Source of the DNA: an uncultured Anaerolineae bacterium
GTDB lineage: Bacteria; Chloroflexota; Anaerolineae; Anaerolineales; Villigracilaceae
Assembly: GCA_903838415.1 (NCBI GenBank)
Contig: CAILYI010000211.1
Coordinates: 1-64,000 of the forward strand
Length of the DNA stretch: 64,000 bases
Direction of reading: 5' to 3'
Made by a program: the position numbers and the translations under genes. Shown in pieces: positions 51,587 through 60,456 of the stretch; the stretch's first letter is position 1, and the number at the start of each line of letters is the position of its first letter. The notes below the pieces were generated by a model. That model was not told where the DNA came from. It ran no database searches and was given only the letters and a program-made list of their open reading frames with translations.

Positions 51587-53185
51587 ATGTCTGAAGTTTT
51601 TGACTATGTCATTATTGGTTCGGGGTTTGGCGGCAGCGTTTCGGCGATGCGCCTGTCTGAAAAAGGCTACAAGGTGCTGATCCTTGAAAAAGGCAAGCGC
51701 TTCCGCGACCAGGATTTTGCCAAACGCAACTGGCAGTTCTGGCGCTACGTCTGGATCCCGGCCATACGCGCCTATGGGATTCTGCAAATCGGGATTCTAA
51801 AAGGCGTGATGGTGCTGCATGGGGCGGGTGTGGGCGGCGGTAGCCTGGGTTACGCCAACGTACTGGAAGTGCCCACCCCTGAGACCTTCGCCACCCCCGC
51901 CTGGAATCAAACGCTTGCCTGGGGACAGGCGCTCGCGCCGCACTACGAAACCGCCCGCAAGATGCTCGGCGTGGCGCGCAACCCCAAGCTGTGGACAGCG
52001 GATAACGTTCTCCAAAAAATGTCAGAGGGACTCGGCATGGGGCACACCTTCCGCGCCACCGATGTGGGCATTTATTTTGGTGAGGAAGGCAAAACCGCCC
52101 CCGATCCGTTCTTTGGCGGAGAAGGGCCGGAGCGGGCGGGCTGTCAGCACTGCGGCGGCTGCATGGTGGGCTGTCGCAACAACGCCAAGAACACCCTGCC
52201 CAAAAATTATCTCTATTTCGCCGAGAAACGCGGCGCGCAGGTGCTGGCGGAAGTCGAAGTGGTGGACGTGCGTCCAGTTGACGGCGCTCAAAGCAACGGG
52301 GCGCGGTACCAGGTCACCTGTCAGCCTTCGACCCGCCTGTTGAAACCGAAGCAGGTCATCGCGGCGAAAAATGTCATTTTTTCCGCGGGCGTGATGGGTA
52401 GCATGAAACTGCTGCTGAACCTGCGCGATGTCAAAAAGTCGCTACCCCGGCTCTCTGAAAAACTCGGCAACATGGTTCGAACCAACAGCGAGGCGCTGCT
52501 AGGCGCGATTGCGCGCAAGTCGGATATTAATTACTCGCAGGGCGTCTCGATTTCGTCCATTTTCAACGCGGACGAAATCACCCGCATTGAACCGGTGCGC
52601 TACCCCGATGGCTCCAGCCTGATGCGTTTCATCTCCGCCCCGCTGATTGACCTGGAAGCCGGGATTTTTCGCCGCCTGGTCGATACACTAGCCTGGATTG
52701 TGCGCCACCCGATCGATTACGCCCGCACGATGATTCTGCCGGGCTGGGCGCACAACGCCACAATTTTGCTGGTGATGCAGCACGCCGATAACCGTCTGCG
52801 CCTGCGGGTGGGGCGCAGCGCCTGGACGTTGTGGCGCAAGGGCCTGGTGACTGAACCGGAGCCGGGCTATGAGATCAGCGCGCAGGTCAAGGGTTCGCAC
52901 GAACTGACGCGTGACTTCGCGGCGCGCACCAACAGCGTCCCAATGGGCTCGCTGGGCGAAAATCTGCTCAACCTGCCGACGACGGCCCACATTTTGGGCG
53001 GCGCGCCGGTGGGCAAAGACGCCAGCACGGGCGTGGTGGACGACAAGTTCGAAATCCACAATTACCCCGGCCTGTTCATCATCGATGGCTCGGTGGTGCC
53101 CGCCAATCCTGGCGTCAACCCGTCGCTGACGATTACAGCGCTGGCCGAATACGCCATGTCCAAAATCGAGCCGAAGCTGGCCTGA
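51587..53185 (+). CDS. GMC family FAD oxidoreductase (cholesterol-oxidase-like)
   Basis: A 532-residue flavoprotein. N-terminal FAD site VIIGSGFGGSVSAMRLSEKG (residues 8-28); GVGGGSLGYANV (about 80-92) typical of GMC enzymes that oxidise sterols or long alcohols; C-terminal GMC_oxred_C part with LYVVDGS-like sequence LFIIDGSVVPANPGVNPSLTITALAE. Cys186, Cys189, Cys192 and Cys196 form CxxCGGCxxxC, present in a subset of cholesterol-oxidase-like proteins and possibly binding an iron-sulfur cluster. No signal peptide. Second-to-last gene of the operon, three bases before the cytochrome-b5-like gene. Confidence 0.92.
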   Translation: MSEVFDYVIIGSGFGGSVSAMRLSEKGYKVLILEKGKRFRDQDFAKRNWQFWRYVWIPAIRAYGILQIGILKGVMVLHGAGVGGGSLGYANVLEVPTPETFATPAWNQTLAWGQALAPHYETARKMLGVARNPKLWTADNVLQKMSEGLGMGHTFRATDVGIYFGEEGKTAPDPFFGGEGPERAGCQHCGGCMVGCRNNAKNTLPKNYLYFAEKRGAQVLAEVEVVDVRPVDGAQSNGARYQVTCQPSTRLLKPKQVIAAKNVIFSAGVMGSMKLLLNLRDVKKSLPRLSEKLGNMVRTNSEALLGAIARKSDINYSQGVSISSIFNADEITRIEPVRYPDGSSLMRFISAPLIDLEAGIFRRLVDTLAWIVRHPIDYARTMILPGWAHNATILLVMQHADNRLRLRVGRSAWTLWRKGLVTEPEPGYEISAQVKGSHELTRDFAARTNSVPMGSLGENLLNLPTTAHILGGAPVGKDASTGVVDDKFEIHNYPGLFIIDGSVVPANPGVNPSLTITALAEYAMSKIEPKLA

Positions 53186-53188
53186 AAG

Positions 53189-53443
53189 ATGGACATCCCC
53201 GATCTCATCATCACCGAAAGTCAACTGCGCCGCAACAACGGTGATCGCGGCGCGCCCAAATGGATCGCGCACAACGGCATTGTCTACGACGTGAGCGACT
53301 GCGCGCGCTGGCGCAAGGAGATGCACGAAAACCTGCACTTCCCCGGCCAGGACCTGACTTCCGAGTTCCCGGATGCGCCGCATAATGAGATCGTGTTCAA
53401 GAATCCCTGCGTCAAAACTGTCGGACGGCTGAAAAGCCAGTAG
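53189..53443 (+). CDS. Cytochrome b5-like heme/steroid-binding domain protein
   Basis: An 84-residue single-domain protein: ITESQLRRNNG, KWIAHNGIVYDVSD and HENLHFPGQDLTSEFPDAPH match the cytochrome-b5-like fold, with two His at the positions expected for heme axial ligands (the HENLH and DAPH segments). It starts three bases past the GMC oxidoreductase stop, so it is probably its electron-transfer partner; this link is inferred. Confidence 0.88.
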   Translation: MDIPDLIITESQLRRNNGDRGAPKWIAHNGIVYDVSDCARWRKEMHENLHFPGQDLTSEFPDAPHNEIVFKNPCVKTVGRLKSQ

Positions 53444-53451
53444 CAAGCCAT

Positions 53452-53497
53452 AGAATCAAACAGCGCTCCGGGTTTCCCCGGAGCGCTGTTTGATTCT
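53452..53497. terminator. Strong bidirectional terminator between convergent operons
   Basis: A 21-bp perfect stem, including AATCAAACAGCGCTCCGGG and its complement, with a four-base loop. It lies between the plus-strand lipid operon and the minus-strand conflict-system cluster. Confidence 0.9.
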
Positions 53498-53505
53498 GAC
53501 GGATT

Positions 53506-53829
53506 TTACGCACCCTGCAAAAGACTCAATAATTTTTCCAGCATTTCGGAGCGGTAATCGATGGCGGCCTGCACGTTTTCCTGGTGCATTTCGTTGACAA
53601 CGGTATCGACCACCAACACGCCATCTGGGCCGGGTTTCATCGGCAAAATGGATTCGCAATCGCCATCGAGCTTGATGATGGTGCGCGCCGCCAGTTTGGA
53701 TTGGTCAGGGCCGGAGCCGAGTTCTACATAGCGAGTTTCCACCGTCATGGTGGCGACATCTTCGACATACTGCGCAACTTTATCGGCTGCGTTTTTGAGA
53801 GCTTCTTTTAGTTCGGGGCTGGTTGCCAT
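53506..53829 (-). CDS. Small protein at the end of the conflict-type cluster, unrecognised
   Basis: A 107-residue soluble protein: a helical N-terminus (LKEALKNAADKVAQYVEDVATM), a central beta stretch (ETRYVELGSGPD, AARTIIKLDGDC) and a helical C-terminus (EMHQENVQAAIDYRSEMLEKLLSLL). No membrane segment. GGAG ribosome-binding site. It is the last gene of the minus-strand cluster, followed by a strong terminator, so it is likely part of the same unit. Could be an adaptor or regulator; no family recognised. Confidence 0.75.
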   Translation of the reverse strand: MATSPELKEALKNAADKVAQYVEDVATMTVETRYVELGSGPDQSKLAARTIIKLDGDCESILPMKPGPDGVLVVDTVVNEMHQENVQAAIDYRSEMLEKLLSLLQGA

Positions 53830-53851
53830 ATCGTTCTCCTATAGCGTTTGA

Positions 53852-53899
53852 ATGGTGCCCGGTTTCTGCACGGGCATGGTGCCCGGTTTCTGCGATAGT
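53852..53899. repeat. 24-bp direct repeat
   Basis: ATGGTGCCCGGTTTCTGC occurs at 53852 and 53876, period 24. It lies in the short gap between the last two genes of the cluster. Confidence 0.6.
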
Positions 53900-53906
53900 G
53901 CCGGTT

Positions 53907-54707
53907 CTAGCACGGCCCGGGCATGGATTGTAGTTCTTTGGTTTGTTTCAGGATTTTTATCACATACTGGTACATCGCGGGGAGCGCCAGCACCGCCCCG
54001 CCCGGTGTTGCCATCAGCACCGCCATCTTGGCCGCGCCGCTCGTTACCGTTACGAACAGGCGCAAACGCAGGTTGCGCGTCTGCGTGGTGATGTAGAGCG
54101 CGCGCTGGTGCAGCGCAATCTGCTGGTCATTCACACTTTCCGTCCAGACAGTCTGCGCGTCACCGCTCCAATCCACGGTGGTGCGCGCAATCAGTTGATT
54201 GGAAATATTGGTCTCGACCCAGGCAAAGTGCAGCACGTCGCGGTCAATCTGCGCGATGAGCGCCTCAAACTGGGATTCTGCCGCCCGCCACGCCCCGCTG
54301 AGATCCTCCGTTAAGCCGAAGCTGACGCTTTCTCCTGCTGCGCCCCGGTCAATATCCGCCAGGGATGCAAGCAGATCGCCCTCGGGACCGGGCTCGGGCG
54401 ACAGGCTGGCCACGTCAAAGGAGACGCCGGAGGCCTGCTTTTGGCGGCTTTCCTGCGTGCGGACGGTCAAATCATCCAAACGGGATGGGACGGACTGCAG
54501 CGCGGCGTTCGCCGTTTCGATGGCCGCTTCGCTGCTGCGGAAGGCGGCGCTCGAAGCCTCGAAATCTGCGGGGAGATTCAGCCGGTAGACCGTTCCGGCA
54601 GGCGGCGGGGAGTCAAGTTCGGCGTCGCCAATTCCAAAAGAAACGGTTTGCGGAGCAGATTCCCACAATCCGAACGGGTCATTAGCGGAGGCTTCAAAAA
54701 TCGGCAT
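53907..54707 (-). CDS. Unrecognised cluster protein with a C-terminal hydrophobic hairpin
   Basis: A 266-residue protein. Residues about 40-110 are helical and Ala-rich (EASSAAFRSSEAAIETANAALQSV). The middle is mixed (residues about 135-205). The C-terminal 45 residues contain two adjacent hydrophobic segments (MAVLMATPGGAVLALPAMY) with a Gly-Gly turn, which could insert in a membrane. Start at 54707 is 12 bases past the C25-like gene stop, without a clear ribosome-binding site. A membrane-perturbing partner of the proteases is possible, but this is speculation. Confidence 0.72.
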   Translation of the reverse strand: MPIFEASANDPFGLWESAPQTVSFGIGDAELDSPPPAGTVYRLNLPADFEASSAAFRSSEAAIETANAALQSVPSRLDDLTVRTQESRQKQASGVSFDVASLSPEPGPEGDLLASLADIDRGAAGESVSFGLTEDLSGAWRAAESQFEALIAQIDRDVLHFAWVETNISNQLIARTTVDWSGDAQTVWTESVNDQQIALHQRALYITTQTRNLRLRLFVTVTSGAAKMAVLMATPGGAVLALPAMYQYVIKILKQTKELQSMPGPC

Positions 54708-54719
54708 CGGTGTCAGCGC

Positions 54720-56726
54720 TTACTTGACAATATTGGCGATGCTGGCGGCGGCGCTGACCAGGGTTTTCATCAGCTCTGCGCGGTTGGCCTGCGCCGATTT
54801 GACCATGTCAACGTGGATATTCCAGATGGCGGTATCCACTTCGCCGTCTTTTTCCGGCACACAGACCAGTGTGTCGCCATCGATGGAGATGCGGGTGAGC
54901 GCGCGCAGTTGTGCGCCGGTGAATTTTCCGGTTTCGTATTGGACGCTGCTCATGTCCCCGGCCACATAGGTTGAGATTTCGAGACTGGTGGCATCGTCGA
55001 GGGCCTTGGACATGTAGTCGCCGAGCTTGTCGACGAATTTTTTCAGGGCATCGCCAGTACTTCCGCTGGCGGCTGGCGCGGCGCCCTCCGCCGCGGGAGT
55101 TTCATCCTTCTTGAACAGATCGCCAATCCCATAGTTGGTACTGGTCGCGCCGGAGGCGGCCTTGGCAGCCGGAGCGCGGTCAACAACATCGGGTTGGAAA
55201 CCGGCTGAAGCGCCGGTCACCGTGGCGGGCGCCTTGGAGACCAATGCGCCCAGGCTGGCGCGCTCGGCCTTGGGGGTTTCTTTTCCGCTCACCGGCAGGC
55301 GCACCGCCGGGTCACCGATGAAGGTGTAGTTGCGGGCGTCGTTGTTCGAAGTCCACATCCCGGCCACTTTGACGTCATCCTGCGTTTCGGGCGTGGTGCT
55401 ATCCAATTCTTCTGTCAGCATGGTGGAGATTTCGCCGTAGCGTTCGTTGAAGTATTCGGTGGCAACCCCGGCGGGTTTGCCGTTCAACAGGGCATCGACG
55501 GTCGAGTCGAAAGTTTCGACGTCGTTTTGCGTGCCATCCCATTGAATCGATTGGCCCCAGGCGCGTTCGACGTGCGCGAAGACACCCAGCGCGCCGCCTT
55601 TGGGATGCGAGAGCAGCCGCAGCGGCAGCTGCGAGACAAACGCGTAGGGCGCGATATCCTTAGGCTGGCCAAAAGCCTGGCGATAGAAGTTATCGCCCTT
55701 GGGAATACCGCCGCCATAGCAGGCAAAGATGAACGCGATCATGCCAAAGACATCCGCATCGGCGCTGATGTCATCGGCGGAGAAATAGAATTTGTCGGTG
55801 ATCGGCACGCGCGCCTTCATGCCCGGCCAATCCTGGCACAGAATGGCGCCCGTGTGACGCAGCTGGCGCGGATCTGCCATCGGGAAGCTCATGCCGTGGC
55901 TGGCGGTAAACAACAGCGACGGAGTCTGCGCGCCGCCCATGTAATTGGCCAGGTTGGCCTTGGTGGATTTGGCCGGATCGACCATGTCCACCGCCCAATC
56001 CTTATATTGGGCTTTCATCTGCGCGGCCAGCGGCTGGAGCAAACCGCTGGAGCTCATGCGGGTGGCGGCGTCATCCGGGTTGGATGGACCGAAGAAAGCG
56101 GCAGTTTTGGCGCGGGAAAGTTTTTTCGTCTCCGCGGCGACGACGCTGGTGGCATACTGGTAATAATCTTCCAATCGGTCAAAATAAATGCGCCCGACGG
56201 CATACTGCACATCCAGTTGATACTGGAAGGAGAAGGAAATGGTCTCCGGCGAGCCAACAATCATGGCGTAATAGGGGAATTTCTCAGGATCAGCGGGGCC
56301 GGGGCCGCGCCCAAAGCGTTTGAGAAAATCATTTTTCGACTCACCGTTCTTATAGCCCAACTCCGGCCCGATGACTTCCTTATAAAAAGCCGGAGATTTG
56401 GCCGCCGCCTGCGATTTGCGCAAGTCGAGCAGCGGTTTGAGCGCTTCCTTAAGCGCATCCACCGATTTTTTCGGCAGGCTGGCCGGGAAAATGACCGACC
56501 AGCCGGTCTGCGCCAGATCGGTATCATCGATGCCTTCGGCCACGCCAAAATGATCTGACTTGGCCTGATCGAGGGCTTTGCGCATCTTGGCATCTTTTAG
56601 ATCTTCCGGGGTAATTTTTTGCCCGCGCGCAACCTTGGCAATCATATCGGTGGTAATCGTAATTTCACCATCAAGCGGACCACCGGTGGCGGCATCAACT
56701 CCATTAAGAAAGAGTTCTTGTGACAT
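54720..56726 (-). CDS. Gingipain/C25-like caspase-fold cysteine peptidase (putative)
   Basis: A 668-residue protein. The caspase-haemoglobinase pair is visible: strand plus His277 in LLFTASHGMS and strand plus Cys336 in IAFIFACYGGG. Later, FIGDPAVRLP is the kind of stretch seen in C25 peptidases (gingipain-like GDPxxR). There is no signal peptide, so a cytoplasmic role is likely, unlike secreted gingipains. An N-terminal domain of about 200 residues precedes the peptidase domain, and residues about 530-600 form an Ala/Pro-rich linker. AGGAG start. It follows the STAND-WD40 gene and would be the candidate executor protease. Confidence 0.8.
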   Translation of the reverse strand: MSQELFLNGVDAATGGPLDGEITITTDMIAKVARGQKITPEDLKDAKMRKALDQAKSDHFGVAEGIDDTDLAQTGWSVIFPASLPKKSVDALKEALKPLLDLRKSQAAAKSPAFYKEVIGPELGYKNGESKNDFLKRFGRGPGPADPEKFPYYAMIVGSPETISFSFQYQLDVQYAVGRIYFDRLEDYYQYATSVVAAETKKLSRAKTAAFFGPSNPDDAATRMSSSGLLQPLAAQMKAQYKDWAVDMVDPAKSTKANLANYMGGAQTPSLLFTASHGMSFPMADPRQLRHTGAILCQDWPGMKARVPITDKFYFSADDISADADVFGMIAFIFACYGGGIPKGDNFYRQAFGQPKDIAPYAFVSQLPLRLLSHPKGGALGVFAHVERAWGQSIQWDGTQNDVETFDSTVDALLNGKPAGVATEYFNERYGEISTMLTEELDSTTPETQDDVKVAGMWTSNNDARNYTFIGDPAVRLPVSGKETPKAERASLGALVSKAPATVTGASAGFQPDVVDRAPAAKAASGATSTNYGIGDLFKKDETPAAEGAAPAASGSTGDALKKFVDKLGDYMSKALDDATSLEISTYVAGDMSSVQYETGKFTGAQLRALTRISIDGDTLVCVPEKDGEVDTAIWNIHVDMVKSAQANRAELMKTLVSAAASIANIVK

Positions 56727-56782
56727 AAATTTCTCCTTTTGACTTTGCTCTGTTGAAAATCGGATGACTCTCGTTGTTTGGG

Positions 56783-59700
56783 TTAGCGATCGATATTAAA
56801 CAGATCGGCGAGATAGATGGTCAATTCGTCCAACCAGTTGGTTTGTTGAAATTCTGCGCAGGTTGAGTCGAAGAACTCCTGACATTCAGCCTCGTTCATC
56901 GATCGGGTCAGGCGGCTGCGGGCTTGCTCAACCAATTCGGCCGCATCCAGGGTAAAAACCCTGATGGTGCCATCCGTGCCGCTACTGACGATATGCCAAT
57001 CTTCAGAATCAGTGTCCAGGCTCTGGACACGATCCGTAAACCCATAGAAGGTCTGCGCCAGGCGCGGGGCTTCCGGAAGGCTGATATCACGCTCATGGAT
57101 CAGGCCATCCGCTCCACCAGTAATGACATACGTGTCATCATGGGAAAAAGCCACAGCGTAGATTGTGCCGCGATGAGCGGACGTCCTGGAAAGCAAGGCC
57201 GGGGGTGTTGCCGTCATATCCCACAGCAGCAGGGTGCCATCGTCACTGACGGAGGCCAACAGGCTGCCATCATGGCTAAAGCGCACACTCTCCACATAAT
57301 CGGTGTGTCCACTCAGCGGGAACGCCGGCTTTCCGGTGGCAAGATCCCAAATGACGATTGTTTTCTGCTCATACCCGGCCGCCAGCCACTTCTGGTCGGG
57401 GCTGATATCCACCGAGAGGGCTGAACCGTATTCACCCTGCAAGGTCTGGATTACCCGTCCGGTGACCGGATCCCAAATGTAAACAATACCACTGCCATAT
57501 CCGCTGGCGGCTAGGGAACCATCCGCCGAGACGACCACATCCCAAATTTCCTTTTTATGCTGGTCAAAAACCAGGCGCTGCGTACCGCTGGCAACATCCC
57601 AAACAATGGCGGTGCCATCGCGGCTGCCAGAGACCAGCCATTTTCCATCGGGGCCCCAGGACAGGCCCTCGACCACCCCAGTGTGACCGGTAAGGGTATT
57701 TAGCAAGGTTCCCTGATGGGCATCCCATATTTTGACCTTCTGGCTGTAACCCCCAGAAGCCAGCAGACTGCCATCCGGGCTGGAGGCCACCGTATTGACG
57801 CGGTTCACATCAACCAGCGTGTGGATTTCGCGGCTGCCATCCGGGGCGATATTCCAGATGCGCACGGTGGCATCATCGCTGGCAGAGGCAAGGCGCTGTC
57901 CATCAGCACTGATGCCGATATCAAAAATCTGACCGGTGTGCCCCGGCAGGCTGGCTTGCAAGCGGCCGTAGGTGGTATCCCAGATGCGGATGATGCGATC
58001 AGCGCCAGCGGTAATCAGCTTTTGCCCGTCAGAGGTATAGGCCACGGCGTAGACCCAATCTGAATTACCGGTAATATTCATCACCCAATTGTGAGATTCA
58101 ACATCCCAAATTTTAATCAGGCGATCGGCGCCGCTGCTCGCCAGCTGCTTGCCATCCGGGCTGAAGGCCAGCATCAAGACACCATCTCCAGTATGAGAAT
58201 TTGCGCCGTTGAATGTGAAAGCGGATTTTTTAGCCGCCACATCCCAAACGCGGATGACGTTATCGTCACCGGCGGAGGCCAGCAGTTTGCCATCCGGGCT
58301 GAAGGTCAGGGTATTGATTTTGGCGGTATGACCCTGTCCGCAAGCCGCGGAATCGGAGCAATTCTCAGCGCCGAAAGTGGCCAGCGCGGCACCGCTGTGA
58401 GCATCCCATAATTTGACGGTGGTGTCTTCTGCGCCAGTGGCCAAAAGGCTGCCATCCGGGCTGTAAGCCATGCCCCAGATAATCGAATCATGCGCGGAGA
58501 AACTGCGCATCACCTGCCAAGAAGTGGAGCCATAAAACAGCACAGTCCCAGCCTGGGTGCTGACAGCCAGGGTTTTCCCGTCCGGGCTGTAGGCCACGTT
58601 TGTCACACCCTGGCCATTATCCGAAGGATCAACCACCTGCAGGCTGTTCAACTCCTGCCCTGAAACACTATCCCAGATTTTGACCGATCCATCCTGGCTG
58701 CCTGACGCCAGGGTTTTCGAATCCGGGCTAAAAGAGACTGCATAGACATATTTTGTATGCCCATTGAGCGTATGCTCCACCCGTACAGCCGGAAGAGCGC
58801 GGTGCAAGGCTTGGATATTCTCCATGCTCATATCACCGGTAGCTTCCTGACTGGAAAGCGCCAGCATGATACTCAGTTCGGGATCAATCGTAAGATTACT
58901 GAGCGAAGCCGCAGCCAGTTCACGCGCCACAGCGCGTTGCTCGGCAATCCGCGCGCGAAAGAACAGGACAATCGTGACCATGAAACCAATCGCCGCGGCC
59001 ACAAACATCCAGCGGATAATGAGATTGTTGCGGCGCTCGCGCAGCTCGGCCTGGTGAGCATTCTTCGACTCATTGAAGAAATCGACCTCGGTTTGCGACA
59101 TATCGGCACGATTGGCGTCAGCCCAAGCCTGCATTTTAAGAAAATCGGGGCCGGTGACCAGCATGCCATGAGGGCGCGCTTCCTGATTCCAAACATCGGC
59201 CTGGCGTTGGAGAACGCTCAGGTGCTTTTCAAACCAATCGGCGTTGTTCTTGATGATCGGGGCAAGCAAGCGATCGTGGGCCAGCTCAAACCAGGTCGAC
59301 CCGCCGCGTTTTTCAGAACGGATCAGGTAGGTTTTCTCCAGTTCATCAATGGCCGTATTTTCCAGGCCATCGCTGCGGGTTGGAGCGAGCAAAACCTGTC
59401 CACGAATGCCCTGGGGCGTAATCAGTTTGCGATCAAACCAGGCGCGGATGAAACGCTCCTGCACACCCACTTTTGCGGCGACAGTCATCACTTGCAGAGA
59501 GTAATAATCCGCCAGGGCCGCGTTGACATCACCGATTTTTTCGAGGTCATCAATGCCAATTTCGTTGTCGGTGCGCTCCAGCGAGGTCCACAAACGGCGA
59601 CAAACCACCTGCAACTGGACCGGCTCAACATACAGCCCCGCTTCCGTTACGTTGGTGCCGTCAGCTTGCTGAACCTGCATCATGCGCAAGTCATTCGATA

Positions 59701-60445
59701 GTTTTTGGGCAGCCTCGTCGGTAAAGACAACGCCCTGTGATTCTGACGGTTTTTGGATCGCCGAAAGGGCGGCATCAGCCTGCAACAAGCGCAGACGGTA
59801 ACGGGTGGCAAATCCGGTTGGGATCGGTTTAATGTACGAATCCATGCGGGCGACATAGTCTTCACGCATGGCATACAAAATCCACATACTGCGATCGCGC
59901 AACAGCTCGCCAAGTTGATTGAAAAACGCCTGCTTTTGGAGTCGTTCCGAGGGGGCAATCGTGATAACTTCTTCGCCCTGATCCACCACCAGCAAAATGG
60001 CCTGTGCCAGATCGTGATCCGGGTCAAGCTGTTTGGCGCGCTCGCGGTAGCGGGCCAGGTAATCTTTCAAGCGCAGGCTGCACAATTCTTCAGCCGAAAA
60101 ACGCTGTTCAGCTGCCACATCTTCTTCCAGGCACATCAGCACGCTAAAAACATAACGATTAAACTCTGCCGGCAGCGCCGCATTCGAAGGCGGTTCATGG
60201 TTAATGCGCACAACCGGCAGGACTTTGAAACCGTTCTCTTCCATTTTGGGCAAAATTGCCGCGTTTAAAATGGAGCTTTTGCCCGCACCGGATGGGGAAT
60301 AGAGCATGACAATCCGCTCGGCAATCAGCAAATCGAGCAGTTCCGACGTTTCTCGCTCGCGCCCATACAGGATTTCTCCCTTTTCATAGGGACGCGTGCC
60401 GACATAAGGATTCAGGCGGGATGAAATCGTTTCAGGCAAAGACAT
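56783..60445 (-). CDS. STAND NTPase (nSTAND1-type) with 14 WD40 repeats
   Basis: A 1220-residue signal-transduction NTPase. Residues about 12-330 form the NTPase module with Walker A YSPSGAGKSSIL (about 49-60) and Walker B LLVVDQGEEVI (about 151-161). A helical/winged part with FELAHDRLLAPI follows. A transmembrane helix (WMFVAAAIGFMVTIVLFF, about 480-500) then precedes 14 WD40 repeats ending in patterns such as VKIWD and IRVWD, enough for two seven-bladed propellers. STAND proteins oligomerise on signal binding. The ATG at 60443-60445 has AGGAAG upstream. It lies 12 bases after the CHAT-SIR2 gene and would be the sensor-switch of the cluster. Confidence 0.93.
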   Translation of the reverse strand: MSLPETISSRLNPYVGTRPYEKGEILYGRERETSELLDLLIAERIVMLYSPSGAGKSSILNAAILPKMEENGFKVLPVVRINHEPPSNAALPAEFNRYVFSVLMCLEEDVAAEQRFSAEELCSLRLKDYLARYRERAKQLDPDHDLAQAILLVVDQGEEVITIAPSERLQKQAFFNQLGELLRDRSMWILYAMREDYVARMDSYIKPIPTGFATRYRLRLLQADAALSAIQKPSESQGVVFTDEAAQKLSNDLRMMQVQQADGTNVTEAGLYVEPVQLQVVCRRLWTSLERTDNEIGIDDLEKIGDVNAALADYYSLQVMTVAAKVGVQERFIRAWFDRKLITPQGIRGQVLLAPTRSDGLENTAIDELEKTYLIRSEKRGGSTWFELAHDRLLAPIIKNNADWFEKHLSVLQRQADVWNQEARPHGMLVTGPDFLKMQAWADANRADMSQTEVDFFNESKNAHQAELRERRNNLIIRWMFVAAAIGFMVTIVLFFRARIAEQRAVARELAAASLSNLTIDPELSIMLALSSQEATGDMSMENIQALHRALPAVRVEHTLNGHTKYVYAVSFSPDSKTLASGSQDGSVKIWDSVSGQELNSLQVVDPSDNGQGVTNVAYSPDGKTLAVSTQAGTVLFYGSTSWQVMRSFSAHDSIIWGMAYSPDGSLLATGAEDTTVKLWDAHSGAALATFGAENCSDSAACGQGHTAKINTLTFSPDGKLLASAGDDNVIRVWDVAAKKSAFTFNGANSHTGDGVLMLAFSPDGKQLASSGADRLIKIWDVESHNWVMNITGNSDWVYAVAYTSDGQKLITAGADRIIRIWDTTYGRLQASLPGHTGQIFDIGISADGQRLASASDDATVRIWNIAPDGSREIHTLVDVNRVNTVASSPDGSLLASGGYSQKVKIWDAHQGTLLNTLTGHTGVVEGLSWGPDGKWLVSGSRDGTAIVWDVASGTQRLVFDQHKKEIWDVVVSADGSLAASGYGSGIVYIWDPVTGRVIQTLQGEYGSALSVDISPDQKWLAAGYEQKTIVIWDLATGKPAFPLSGHTDYVESVRFSHDGSLLASVSDDGTLLLWDMTATPPALLSRTSAHRGTIYAVAFSHDDTYVITGGADGLIHERDISLPEAPRLAQTFYGFTDRVQSLDTDSEDWHIVSSGTDGTIRVFTLDAAELVEQARSRLTRSMNEAECQEFFDSTCAEFQQTNWLDELTIYLADLFNIDR

Positions 60446-60456
60446 AGGTTTTCTTC

